Shown: positions 1-6,456 of the stretch, in pieces
How positions within the stretch are numbered: position 1 is the first letter of the stretch
Layout: the number at the start of each line of letters is the position of its first letter
Assembly (NCBI GenBank): GCA_017411885.1
Contig: JAFQPF010000152.1
Span: 1-10,015, forward strand
Length of the DNA: 10,015 nt
Direction: 5' to 3'
Origin: Clostridia bacterium
GTDB taxonomy: Bacteria > Bacillota_A > Clostridia > Oscillospirales > CAG-272
Made by a program: the position numbers and the translations under genes
Notes under the pieces: generated by a model
The model's input: the letters and a program-made list of their open reading frames with translations, nothing else
The model's database searches: none
Told to the model about the DNA's origin: nothing

Positions 1-825
1 AACGTGCATATTTTTGACAGCGAGGAGATATCCTTTTTTGATTTTCCCGAGCTTAATTGCAGGATTTACGGCTACGCCTTCACCTCACAAAGCTATGAGA
101 AAAGCCCGCTTTGCAACGAGATACCGAAGGACAAGTCAAAGATAAATATTCTCGTATGCCACGGCGATACCGCCACGGCAATACCGCGCCACGCTCCGAT
201 CAGCAAAAATGACCTTGAGCGCGCGGATTTTGATTATATCGCTCTCGGGCATTACCACAACACCGACGGTGTACACGAGCTTAACAACGGCGGATATTAT
301 GCATATTGCGGATGCCTTGAGGGCAGAGGCTTTGACGAGATCGGTGAAAAGGGCGTGATCACAGCCCGAATAGACAAGGACGAGTCAGGAAAGACCGCCT
401 TCAGTCACAAGTTCGTTCCGTTTTCAAAAAGAGTTTATCACACACGCTCGCTTGATATAACCGGATGCGACAGCAGTGCCGCCATACTTGCGAAGATCAA
501 CGGATTTATCAAAAGCGAGGGCTTTGACGATCACGACGCTCTGAAGCTTGTGCTTGAGGGTATGCTTGCACCGTCGCTCAGGGTCTTCCCCCAATATTAC
601 AAGGAGCAGATAAATACGCTTTTCGCTCTTAAGATCGTAGACAACACGCTTCCGCTTTTTGAAAGCGCACAGCTTATGTCCGACCCGTCTATCAAGGGGG
701 CATTCTTTGATAAGATCCGCCCGCTTCTTGAATCGGGCGACAGTGAGATGCGCGAAACCGCCGCGCTTGCGCTCAGATACGGTCTTGTTGCTCTGTCCGG
801 CGGCGAAACGAGTGAGTTAAACTAA
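1..825 (+). CDS. SbcD/YhaO-like metallophosphoesterase (DNA repair exonuclease), 5' truncated
   Basis: This is the C-terminal part of a calcineurin-like phosphoesterase of the SbcD/Mre11/YhaO type, the nuclease partner of an SbcC-like ATPase in DNA double-strand-end processing. The frame is open to base 1, so the real start lies upstream. The GTG at base 4 sits inside conserved protein (NVHIFDSEEISFF) and is not the start. Counting that GTG as residue 1, visible metal-site motifs are VCHGD (His53) and ALGHYH (His83, His85), followed by YCGCLEGRGFDE, typical of this family after the last metal motif. The earlier DxH, GDxxD and GNHD motifs must lie outside the window. Residues 150-273 form the helical capping/ATPase-docking part, without recognisable motifs. 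The stop lies 19 nt before the ATPase start, so the two are almost certainly co-transcribed. The family call is firm; the choice of YhaO over SbcD rests on the neighbour's architecture. Confidence 0.9.
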   Translation, partial: NVHIFDSEEISFFDFPELNCRIYGYAFTSQSYEKSPLCNEIPKDKSKINILVCHGDTATAIPRHAPISKNDLERADFDYIALGHYHNTDGVHELNNGGYYAYCGCLEGRGFDEIGEKGVITARIDKDESGKTAFSHKFVPFSKRVYHTRSLDITGCDSSAAILAKINGFIKSEGFDDHDALKLVLEGMLAPSLRVFPQYYKEQINTLFALKIVDNTLPLFESAQLMSDPSIKGAFFDKIRPLLESGDSEMRETAALALRYGLVALSGGETSELN

Positions 826-844
826 GCTTTCAGGGAGATTTGAG

Positions 845-3133
845 ATGATTATTGAAAAAATACGAATAGATTGCTTCGGCAATCTTGAGGATATCACCCT
901 TGAGCTTGCGGATGGAGTAAATATAATCGAAGGCGACAACGAATCGGGTAAATCTACGATAGCTTCGTTTATAAAGTTTATCTTCTACGGACTCGCTACA
1001 AAGGCTTCGGGTGCAAATCCTGCCGAGCGCGAAAGATTTATAAACTGGCATACCGGTACTGCCGGCGGACATATCGTCGTAAGGAGTGCGGACGCTCGGT
1101 ATCGCATTGAGCGCACGCTTATTATCGCAGGTCAGCGCGCCGACGGCACACAGACAAAGAAAAGCTACCGCGAGGGGCTTCAGATAATCGACCTTTCAAA
1201 CAACACGCCGGTATCCGGCATAAGCTCGCCGGGTGAGCATTTCTTCGGTGTGGACGAGGAGGTGTATTCACGCACCGCCTTTATAAATCAGCTTGACGGA
1301 GCAAGGGTTGACGGCGGCAAGCTTACGCAGTCGATCGAAAACATACTCTTTTCGGCAAACGAAAACGTAAACATATCAAAGGCAATAAAAAAGCTTGATG
1401 CTTCAAGAGTCGTTTTACTTCACAAAAACGGCGCGGGCGGTCAGATATACGAGCTTGAACAAAAGTGCGCTCAGCTTGAAATAAAGCTTGAAAGCGCAAA
1501 GCAGACAAGCGCAGATATTCTTGAAAAGGAATGCTCGCTCAAAGCGGCAAACGAAAAGCTTGAGGCGGATATAAAAAAGGCAGATAAATTAAAGCGCGAG
1601 ATCGTAAGCTTCGAAAACTCAAAGATCGCACAGCTTTTTGAAAAAAAGCGCGAGTGCTTGTCAAAGCTTGAAGAAACAAAGCTTGCGATCGATACGCTTA
1701 AGCAGAATTATACCCGTGACGGTATGCTTCCGGATGAAGAATATATCTCAGATCTTGAAGCGGCTCTGGCAGATTATGAAAGCGCAAAGGAAAAGGCAGA
1801 CTCGCTTTTAACAGAGCTTGAGCTTGCGCACACGTCTGCCGACACGTCGGGCAAAGATTCGGGCGAGCTTGAAAAAACGATAAGCCGCCTTGAATACGCG
1901 AAGCTGTCGCTTGAAAAAATAAAAAAACGTGCGCATTTTTCTTCGGTTATGACGATAACCTTTTCGCTTATCGCGCTTCTCTTTATTGTAAGCGGTGCGG
2001 TATGCATTTATCTTGACTTTTTTGCAGAAGTAGCAAGGCTTGCGATCATCGCATCTGCCTTACCCTTAGTTCTTGCTCTCATCTTCCTTGCTGTAAAGCT
2101 CGGCTCAGCTTCTTTGAAAAGAAAGCAGTTAAAGCTTTCGGGCGTTACGAGCGAAAACGAGCTTGAAGAGCTTGTAAGTTCGGCAAAAAAGCAGTCAAAT
2201 GAAAGCAAGGAATGCTCCGACAGGCTTGAAGCATTGACAAAAGAGCACACATCCGCCTGCGAGCTTGAAAAAAGAGCGTTACGTGAGCTTGAAAAAAAGG
2301 ATCTGTGGAAATACACGGAGAATACAAAAGATAATATCAAAGCGGCGCGTGACGTATGCCTTGAGATCGGTAAAGCAAGAGCGCAGGAGGCACGTATAGG
2401 CGAAACACTTGAGTTATTGAACACCCAGCTTTCTCCATACGATGAATCCGAGGTCATAAGGCTTGCGGGAACCGAAGAAGACCGCGCGGGTATTGATGCG
2501 GAAAACATCGGCGCAAAGCGCAGAGAACTCGAGTTTATAAGCGGTGCGATCGAATCGCTCAGCGTGCGCATACACAATCTTGAAAAGGAGCTTGCGGCTC
2601 TTTACAGTACAGCCGACAATCCCGCGCGTATTGCGGAAAAGATCGCGCTTGCCCGAGATTTTATAAACGAATGCACAAAGAAGCACAACGCATACAAGCT
2701 TGCGCTTGAAAAGATCGAGGAGGCAAGCGTTTCCATGCGCGACAATATCTCGCCCAAGCTTGCGGATTTCACCAGCAAGCTTATGAGCGAGCTGACGCTT
2801 GGCAAATACGACGAGATCGGTATTGACAGCGATTTCAAGGTAAGCGTGCGTACAGAGGCAGGCACACGTGAGCTCGGATATCTCAGCGCAGGTACACAGG
2901 ATATCACCTACGTGTCGTTAAGGCTTGCGCTTATAAGCTCGCTTTACAGAAATAACACGCCCAGCGTAATATTTGACGAAAGCTTTTCGCGCCTTGACAA
3001 TACAAGACTTACACAAATGCTAAGGCTTCTTGACATAAGCGCAAAAAACACACAGTGCATACTTTTCACCTCAAACGACCGCGAGGCTGTAATTATGAAT
3101 AATATAAACAGCTTCGGCTACAAAAGGATTTGA
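845..3133 (+). CDS. SbcC/YhaN-like SMC-family ATPase with central membrane hairpin
   Basis: This is a 762-residue Rad50/SbcC-type ATPase, expected to form a DNA-end-processing complex with the preceding nuclease. Walker A is GDNESGKS (30-37) and a Q-loop-like FINQLDG lies at 146-152. The ABC signature is YLSAGTQDI (679-687), Walker B is SVIFDES (707-713) and the D-loop is SRLD (715-718). The H-loop position reads FTSNDRE (741-747), without the usual histidine. Residues about 200-365 and 425-635 are Glu/Lys-rich coiled coil. Instead of the CxxC zinc hook of true SbcC/Rad50, the apex holds two hydrophobic helices (about 367-390 and 395-418), as I recall for B. subtilis YhaN. This suggests membrane tethering with both ends cytoplasmic. 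The protein is shorter than a typical SbcC (about 1000 residues). The ATG is set by AGGGAG at 832-837, 7 nt upstream, and the N-terminus MIIEKIRIDCFGNL is complete. Confidence 0.92.
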   Translation: MIIEKIRIDCFGNLEDITLELADGVNIIEGDNESGKSTIASFIKFIFYGLATKASGANPAERERFINWHTGTAGGHIVVRSADARYRIERTLIIAGQRADGTQTKKSYREGLQIIDLSNNTPVSGISSPGEHFFGVDEEVYSRTAFINQLDGARVDGGKLTQSIENILFSANENVNISKAIKKLDASRVVLLHKNGAGGQIYELEQKCAQLEIKLESAKQTSADILEKECSLKAANEKLEADIKKADKLKREIVSFENSKIAQLFEKKRECLSKLEETKLAIDTLKQNYTRDGMLPDEEYISDLEAALADYESAKEKADSLLTELELAHTSADTSGKDSGELEKTISRLEYAKLSLEKIKKRAHFSSVMTITFSLIALLFIVSGAVCIYLDFFAEVARLAIIASALPLVLALIFLAVKLGSASLKRKQLKLSGVTSENELEELVSSAKKQSNESKECSDRLEALTKEHTSACELEKRALRELEKKDLWKYTENTKDNIKAARDVCLEIGKARAQEARIGETLELLNTQLSPYDESEVIRLAGTEEDRAGIDAENIGAKRRELEFISGAIESLSVRIHNLEKELAALYSTADNPARIAEKIALARDFINECTKKHNAYKLALEKIEEASVSMRDNISPKLADFTSKLMSELTLGKYDEIGIDSDFKVSVRTEAGTRELGYLSAGTQDITYVSLRLALISSLYRNNTPSVIFDESFSRLDNTRLTQMLRLLDISAKNTQCILFTSNDREAVIMNNINSFGYKRI

Positions 3134-3168
3134 CAATTAAGTGACGACATCAGAAAAAGGGGAGTATT

Positions 3169-4026
3169 ATGAACGAAAAGAACGGACTTAATATTATAAT
3201 GAGGGATCTTCCGACAATGTCTGCGACCGAAAAAAAGCTTGGCGCGTACATTCTCGAAAATCCCGAAAAGGTTGTGAATATGCCCTTGAGAGTGCTTGCC
3301 GCGGAAACCGGTGTTTCCGAGGGAAGTGTTATAAACTTTGCGGCAAGGCTTGGCTTTGACGGATACACAAGGCTCAAGATAAACATCGCGCAAAGCTTAA
3401 GCTCGCAAAAGGCACTTATTTTCGACAACGTGGTCGAAAATGACAAGCCCAAGGATGCCATGCGTAAAATGAGGGACAATATCGTGTCCTCTCTTGATTC
3501 CACACTTGAGCTTATCGATAACCGCGAACTTGAACGCGCCGCAGAGCTTATATGCGGTGTAAAAAAGCGGATCGAGCTTTACGCCACCGGCAGCTCTGCG
3601 CCGATCGCAAACGATGCCGCATTCCGACTTATGAAGCTCGGATTTTGTGCAAACGCGGTATGCGACCTGCACATAAGCCCGGTTTCGGCAATAATGCTTG
3701 ATTGTGACTGTCTTGCAATTGCGATCTCCTATACCGGAAGAACGCACAATATCATAAAAACGATGAAGCTTGCGCGAGAGCGCGGAGCAAAGACTATGTG
3801 CATTACCTGCTACCCGGACAGCCCGCTTGCAAAGATATGCGATCTTTCGCTGATAGCGGTATCGGGCGAAACCGAGATCAACAAGCTTTCAACCGTTTCA
3901 AGACTTTCCCAACTTTTCATCATCGACAGTCTTTGCGCGTATATCGGGTATAACCGCCGCGATATTATGCTTGAAAACCAAAGCGCGATCAACGAGATCT
4001 GGGACGAATATTACGAAAAGGGCTGA
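3169..4026 (+). CDS. MurR/RpiR family transcriptional regulator (HTH + SIS)
   Basis: This 285-residue protein has the usual length and layout of the RpiR family. An N-terminal helix-turn-helix domain (about 1-77) has its recognition region around LAAETGVSEGSVINFAARLG (43-62). A C-terminal SIS sugar-phosphate-binding domain (about 125-255) contains YATGSSAPIA (138-147) and ISYTGRT (186-192), the phosphosugar-binding loop. Family members bind phosphosugars such as N-acetylmuramic acid 6-phosphate or ribose 5-phosphate and control sugar catabolism. No sugar gene is visible here, so ligand and targets are unknown. The ATG follows AGGGGAG (3158-3164) at a rather short 4-nt spacing. The gene starts 35 nt after the ATPase stop with no terminator between, so it probably ends the same operon, although an internal promoter cannot be excluded. 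Its stop codon lies inside the stem of the transcription terminator. Confidence 0.9.
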   Translation: MNEKNGLNIIMRDLPTMSATEKKLGAYILENPEKVVNMPLRVLAAETGVSEGSVINFAARLGFDGYTRLKINIAQSLSSQKALIFDNVVENDKPKDAMRKMRDNIVSSLDSTLELIDNRELERAAELICGVKKRIELYATGSSAPIANDAAFRLMKLGFCANAVCDLHISPVSAIMLDCDCLAIAISYTGRTHNIIKTMKLARERGAKTMCITCYPDSPLAKICDLSLIAVSGETEINKLSTVSRLSQLFIIDSLCAYIGYNRRDIMLENQSAINEIWDEYYEKG

Positions 4027-4042
4027 TTATTCAGCCTTTTTT
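4016..4042 (+). terminator. Intrinsic terminator overlapping the RpiR-family stop codon
   Basis: The stem GGCTGA (4021-4026) pairs with TCAGCC (4031-4036) around a TTAT loop. It is extended by the upstream AAAAG pairing with the start of the TTTTTT tract (4037-4042). The TGA stop (4024-4026) is part of the left arm. It closes the repair/regulator transcript before the next promoter. Confidence 0.85.
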
Positions 4043-4073
4043 GATATACTGTTAACAAAAACGAAAAAATGTG

Positions 4074-4102
4074 TTGACAAATGTCGAATTATCTGCTATA
4101 AT
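4074..4102 (+). promoter_or_regulatory. Sigma-A type promoter with extended -10
   Basis: A perfect -35 box TTGACA (4074-4079) and perfect -10 box TATAAT (4097-4102) are separated by 17 nt. The TGC just before the -10 makes it an extended -10 promoter. Transcription should start at about 4108-4110, some 20 nt before the first aptamer. It is a strong housekeeping promoter, which fits control by attenuation rather than at initiation. Confidence 0.9.
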
Positions 4103-4132
4103 GCATTACATAATAGAAAAGGCTGTGTGAAG

Positions 4133-4207
4133 CCTGCAGAAAAAAGCACTTGTGCTTACCGAAGAAGTAAAACTTTCAGGTGATGCTAAAGCATCAAAGA
4201 CTGCAGG
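4133..4207 (+). ncRNA. Glycine riboswitch aptamer 1
   Basis: P1 is formed by CCTGCAG (4133-4139) and CTGCAGG (4201-4207). AGCACTTGTGCT (4145-4156) forms the P2 hairpin. The core GAAGAAGTAAAACTTTCAGG (4161-4180) holds the conserved P3 strands and the glycine-binding junction. TGATGC-TAAA-GCATCA (4181-4196) is a small hairpin where other members have a short A-rich loop, followed by AAAGAC. Confidence 0.88.
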
Positions 4208-4212
4208 TGGAT

Positions 4213-4292
4213 GGCTCTCTGGAGAATCCCGTAACGGGTGCCGAAGGTGCAAAGAGGTATTCCCTCCAATCTCTCAGGCAAAAGGACAGAGT
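4213..4292 (+). ncRNA. Glycine riboswitch aptamer 2
   Basis: P1 is a short helix between CTCT (4217-4220) and AGAG (4288-4291). CCCG-TAA-CGGG (4228-4238 region) forms P2. GCCGAAGGTGCAAAGAG and CTCTCAGGCAAAAGGAC are near-consensus core strands enclosing P3/P3a. This aptamer matches the family consensus more closely than aptamer 1. Confidence 0.9.
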
Positions 4293-4331
4293 AACACCCG
4301 AAGTTTTACTTGGGTATATTTTGTTTTTTAT

Positions 4332-4360
4332 TAGCCGGAGATTTATCCGGCTATTTTTTA
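4332..4360 (+). terminator. Riboswitch expression-platform terminator
   Basis: A perfect 8-bp stem, TAGCCGGA (4332-4339) with TCCGGCTA (4346-4353), encloses the loop GATTTA and is followed by TTTTTT (4354-4359). It lies between the second aptamer and the symporter RBS, so transcription attenuation is the likely output. I could not identify a convincing antiterminator strand: only 4-5 bp matches to the left arm (such as GGCT at 4213 or GGCTG at 4121) are available upstream. Confidence 0.88.
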
Positions 4361-4389
4361 TTTCAATTTTTTCTTTAAGGAGAATTTTT

Positions 4390-5925
4390 ATGTCACAGTT
4401 TTTAGAAAGCCTTGCTAAGGTCAACGACGTTATAAATACGTTCGTATGGACAAAAACAGGCGTTTGGTTGCTCGTTGCAGTCGGCATCATCATGACTGCT
4501 GTTACCTGCTGCTTCCAGGTTACACACATCGGGCATTGGATGAAGCATACTATCGGAAGCCTTTTCAAGAAGGACGTTATCGGTCATAGCAAGGACAAGA
4601 AATCGATCTCTCCCTTCCAGGCTCTTTGTACAGCCCTTGCCGCTACTATCGGTACGGGTAATATCGCCGGCGTTGCGGCGGCTATCGTAATCGGCGGCCC
4701 CGGTGCAGTTTTCTGGATGTGGATTGCGGCATTCTTCGGTATGATGACAAACTATTCCGAAAACGTGCTCGGTATCTACTATCGCCGTAAGAACAAGGAC
4801 GGCGAATGGTCGGGCGGCGCTATGTACTATCTTACAGACGGTCTTGGAGCAAAAAAAGGCTGCAAGGGCATCGGTAAGGTTCTTGCCGTACTCTTCTCTA
4901 TCTTTGCAATCTTCGCTTCCTTCGGTATCGGAAGCATGGGTCAGGTAAACAAGATCGTTGCAAACGTTGCAACTGCATTTGATATCAAGGCTCTTTCAAG
5001 CGTTGTACTTTACGACGAGGTTACACTTTACAACCTCATCATCGGTATTGTAATCATGGCTCTCACCGCACTTATCGTGCTTGGCGGTCTTAAGAGAATC
5101 GCATCGGTTGCAGAGCAGGTAGTTCCCTTTATGGTAGTACTCTTCGTGCTCGGAAGCCTTGTAGTTATCGGTGTCAACTACGACCAGATCATTCCCGCAT
5201 TCAAGGTAATCTTCGTTACCGCATTCAAACCTATGGCGGTTGTCGGCGGCGGAATCGGTGCGGTTATCGGCAAGGCTATGACACAGGGCTTCAAGAGAGG
5301 CGTATTCTCAAACGAAGCAGGTCTCGGTTCGTCGGTTATGGTTCACTCCAACTCCAACATCAAGGAACCTGTTAAGCAGGGTATGTGGGGTATCTTCGAG
5401 GTATTTGCCGACACTATGATCGTCTGCACAATGACAGCGCTTGTAGTTCTTACATCGGGCGTATACGACCTTAACACAGGTCTTATGGCTGAAGGTCTTA
5501 ACGACGCGACTTTGGTCGGAAGCGCATTCAACACAGTATTCAGCTGGGGCGATATCGGACAGAAGTTCATCGCAATCGCAATGTTCCTCTTTGCATTCAC
5601 AACCGTTCTCGGCTGGGACCACTACGGTACAAAGGCATGGGAATATCTCTTTGGAACAAAGTCAACCTTTGTATTCAAGATAATCCACGTTATCACAGTA
5701 ATCTTCGGTGCGCTTATGACCTCTTCCCTTGCATGGGACATCTCGGACACATTCAACGGTCTTATGATGATCCCCAACCTTATCGGTGTCGTAGTTCTTT
5801 CGGGACTCGTTATGAAGATCACCAAAAACTACGTTGACCGCAAGATCAAGGGCAAGGACGTAAAGCCTATGCTTTCTGTATTTGAAGACATTCAGGCTGA
5901 ACACGAAAAGGACCTCGAAGACTAA
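4390..5925 (+). CDS. AGCS-family sodium:alanine/glycine symporter
   Basis: This 511-residue polytopic inner-membrane transporter moves alanine or glycine together with Na+. Diagnostic AGCS motifs are GTGNIAGVA (88-96, part of the substrate/Na+ site), GPGAVFWMW just after it, GGAMYYL, and QGFKRGVFSNEAGLGSS (299-315). About ten to eleven hydrophobic helices run from residue 35 to about 485. The tail (IKGKDVKPMLSVFED...) is charged and cytoplasmic. The ATG at 4390 is chosen because AAGGAG (4377-4382) lies 7 nt upstream and MSQFLESLAKVND is a family-like N-terminus. The frame stays open upstream into the riboswitch, but that part is non-coding leader. The gene is a single transcription unit between its own promoter/riboswitch and a strong terminator. 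It uses very few ATA isoleucine codons compared with the adjacent ATPase, a sign of high expression. Glycine-responsive control suggests glycine is a physiological substrate. Confidence 0.95.
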   Translation: MSQFLESLAKVNDVINTFVWTKTGVWLLVAVGIIMTAVTCCFQVTHIGHWMKHTIGSLFKKDVIGHSKDKKSISPFQALCTALAATIGTGNIAGVAAAIVIGGPGAVFWMWIAAFFGMMTNYSENVLGIYYRRKNKDGEWSGGAMYYLTDGLGAKKGCKGIGKVLAVLFSIFAIFASFGIGSMGQVNKIVANVATAFDIKALSSVVLYDEVTLYNLIIGIVIMALTALIVLGGLKRIASVAEQVVPFMVVLFVLGSLVVIGVNYDQIIPAFKVIFVTAFKPMAVVGGGIGAVIGKAMTQGFKRGVFSNEAGLGSSVMVHSNSNIKEPVKQGMWGIFEVFADTMIVCTMTALVVLTSGVYDLNTGLMAEGLNDATLVGSAFNTVFSWGDIGQKFIAIAMFLFAFTTVLGWDHYGTKAWEYLFGTKSTFVFKIIHVITVIFGALMTSSLAWDISDTFNGLMMIPNLIGVVVLSGLVMKITKNYVDRKIKGKDVKPMLSVFEDIQAEHEKDLED

Positions 5926-5937
5926 TACATAGTGTAA

Positions 5938-5984
5938 TATAAAAGAACCGATATGGAGATTTGCTCCATATCGGTTCTTTTATA
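5938..5984 (+). terminator. Strong, probably bidirectional terminator after the symporter
   Basis: A perfect 21-bp stem pairs 5938-5958 with 5964-5984 around the 5-nt loop ATTTG. The arms end in AAAAG and CTTTT, so the U-tract is built into the stem on both strands. It ends the symporter transcript and could also stop transcription arriving from the convergent minus-strand operon, for which no nearer terminator is visible. Confidence 0.9.
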
Positions 5985-6011
5985 GAAGCGTTAGTTTACC
6001 CTTCCGGGGGA

Positions 6012-6039
6012 GTTACTTTCATCACGTGATGAAAGTAAC
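6012..6039. repeat. 28-bp perfect palindrome
   Basis: The half-site GTTACTTTCATCAC (6012-6025) is followed directly by its exact reverse complement (6026-6039), with CACGTG at the centre. There is no loop and no T-tract, so it is not a standard terminator. The right side continues into CAAAGG, which recurs in the next hairpin. It could be a cruciform-forming repeat or a binding site for a dimeric protein; the sequence does not decide. Confidence 0.9.
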
Positions 6040-6049
6040 CAAAGGCACG

Positions 6050-6085
6050 CCAAAGGGGAAAAACCTTTTCGGTTTTCCCCTTTGG
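6050..6085. repeat. Long hairpin (15 bp with one bulge)
   Basis: CCAAAGGGGAAAAACC (6050-6065) pairs with GGTTTTCCCCTTTGG (6071-6085) around TTTTC, with one bulged A. Its CCAAAGG end repeats the CCAAAGG that trails the preceding palindrome (6039-6045), so the two probably form one composite intergenic repeat. Confidence 0.85.
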
Positions 6086-6118
6086 TATCCCCTTTCCCTA
6101 TGGTGGAATTTCAAGATA

Positions 6119-6148
6119 AGCACCGCCTATACGGCGGATACGTTCGTC
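6119..6148. repeat. Direct repeat copy 1 with internal hairpin
   Basis: The unit begins AGCACCG and ends CGGATACGTTCGTC. The stem in the middle is CCGCC-TATAC-GGCGG. Copy 2 lies 59 nt further on. Confidence 0.8.
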
Positions 6149-6177
6149 AGCGATGAGTGGACTGCATTTGTTCGCTC

Positions 6178-6208
6178 AGCACCGACCATTCGGTCGGATA
6201 CGTTCGTC
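6178..6208. repeat. Direct repeat copy 2 with compensatory stem change
   Basis: It has the same ends as copy 1 (AGCACCG and CGGATACGTTCGTC), but the stem is CCGACC-ATTC-GGTCGG. Both stem arms change together relative to copy 1, so pairing is kept while sequence differs. Confidence 0.8.
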
Positions 6209-6218
6209 GGTGGAAGAT

Positions 6219-6351
6219 ATTTAAAGCCTTCTCCTGCGGGAGAAGGGGGACCGCGCAAGCGGTGGATGAGGAGTTGCTTAAATTTTTATGACACCTCATC
6301 CTGACTTCGCAAGCGAAGTCTTTCCTTCCCCTCAAGGGGAAGGCTTTAAAT
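6219..6351. repeat. MITE-like dyad element with nested hairpins
   Basis: The terminal inverted repeats share ATTTAAAGCCTTC exactly (6219-6231, and the complement of 6339-6351), then continue imperfectly for about 30 bp. Each terminal arm folds into its own 8-bp hairpin (6227-6246, loop TGCG; 6324-6343, loop TCAA). Inside are ACCGC-GCAA-GCGGT (6250-6263) and GACTTCG-CAAG-CGAAGTC (6303-6320), and a central stem GGATGAGG/CCTCATCC (6264-6271 with 6294-6301). The whole can fold as a branched cruciform. There is no transposase or convincing target-site duplication. The CCTTCCCCT...AGGGGAAGG core resembles intergenic repeats I recall as abundant in gut Clostridia. Confidence 0.75.
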
Positions 6352-6456
6352 TAAATGCGTTTTTGGTGGGAATTGTTTGTAATACCAAATTTGATGAGAT
6401 ATTGGGGTATGGGCTTAGGACTTAAAATCTGCATAATCCCCACGCGCTTTTTCCCT

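Larger units (their letters stand above)
4131..4296 (+). promoter_or_regulatory. Tandem glycine riboswitch (two aptamers)
   Basis: This is the leader RNA of the symporter gene. Two successive aptamers carry the glycine-riboswitch core: CCGAAGAAGTAAAACTTTCAGG followed by AAAGACTG in the first, and GGAGA, CCGAAGGTGCAAAGAG, CTCTCAGGCAAAAGGACAGAG in the second. The order, short linker and diagnostic bases match the tandem riboswitch in front of the V. cholerae sodium/alanine symporter VC1422 as I remember it. AGCC (4131-4134) could pair with the linker GGCT (4213-4216) as a P0-like helix, but this shares two bases with aptamer 1's P1. Glycine binding is expected to control the terminator at 4332-4360. 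The direction (ON or OFF) cannot be read from sequence: gcvT leaders are ON switches, whereas a streptococcal symporter leader is, as I recall, repressed by glycine. Confidence 0.95.

Noticed and set aside
4..6. GTG as the true start of the nuclease gene
   Set aside because: The frame is open to base 1, and the encoded segment lies in the middle of the phosphoesterase domain with the first metal motifs still missing.
2008..2577. 189-codon minus-strand open frame inside the ATPase gene
   Set aside because: It is a serine/phenylalanine-rich shadow of the coiled-coil coding strand; the plus-strand gene has full motif support.
3130..3135. TTGACA upstream of the RpiR-family gene as a promoter -35 box
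   Set aside because: It overlaps the previous stop codon and has no -10 box at 16-18 nt; the next TATTAT-like sequence is about 29 nt away, at the start codon.
4180..4389. In-frame upstream extension of the symporter (70 extra codons)
   Set aside because: It covers the riboswitch and its terminator. The ATG at 4390 has a good AAGGAG site and a family-like N-terminus.
6026..6304. 92-codon plus-strand open frame in the intergenic region
   Set aside because: It is translated from palindromes and repeats, has no ribosome binding site and no protein-like composition.
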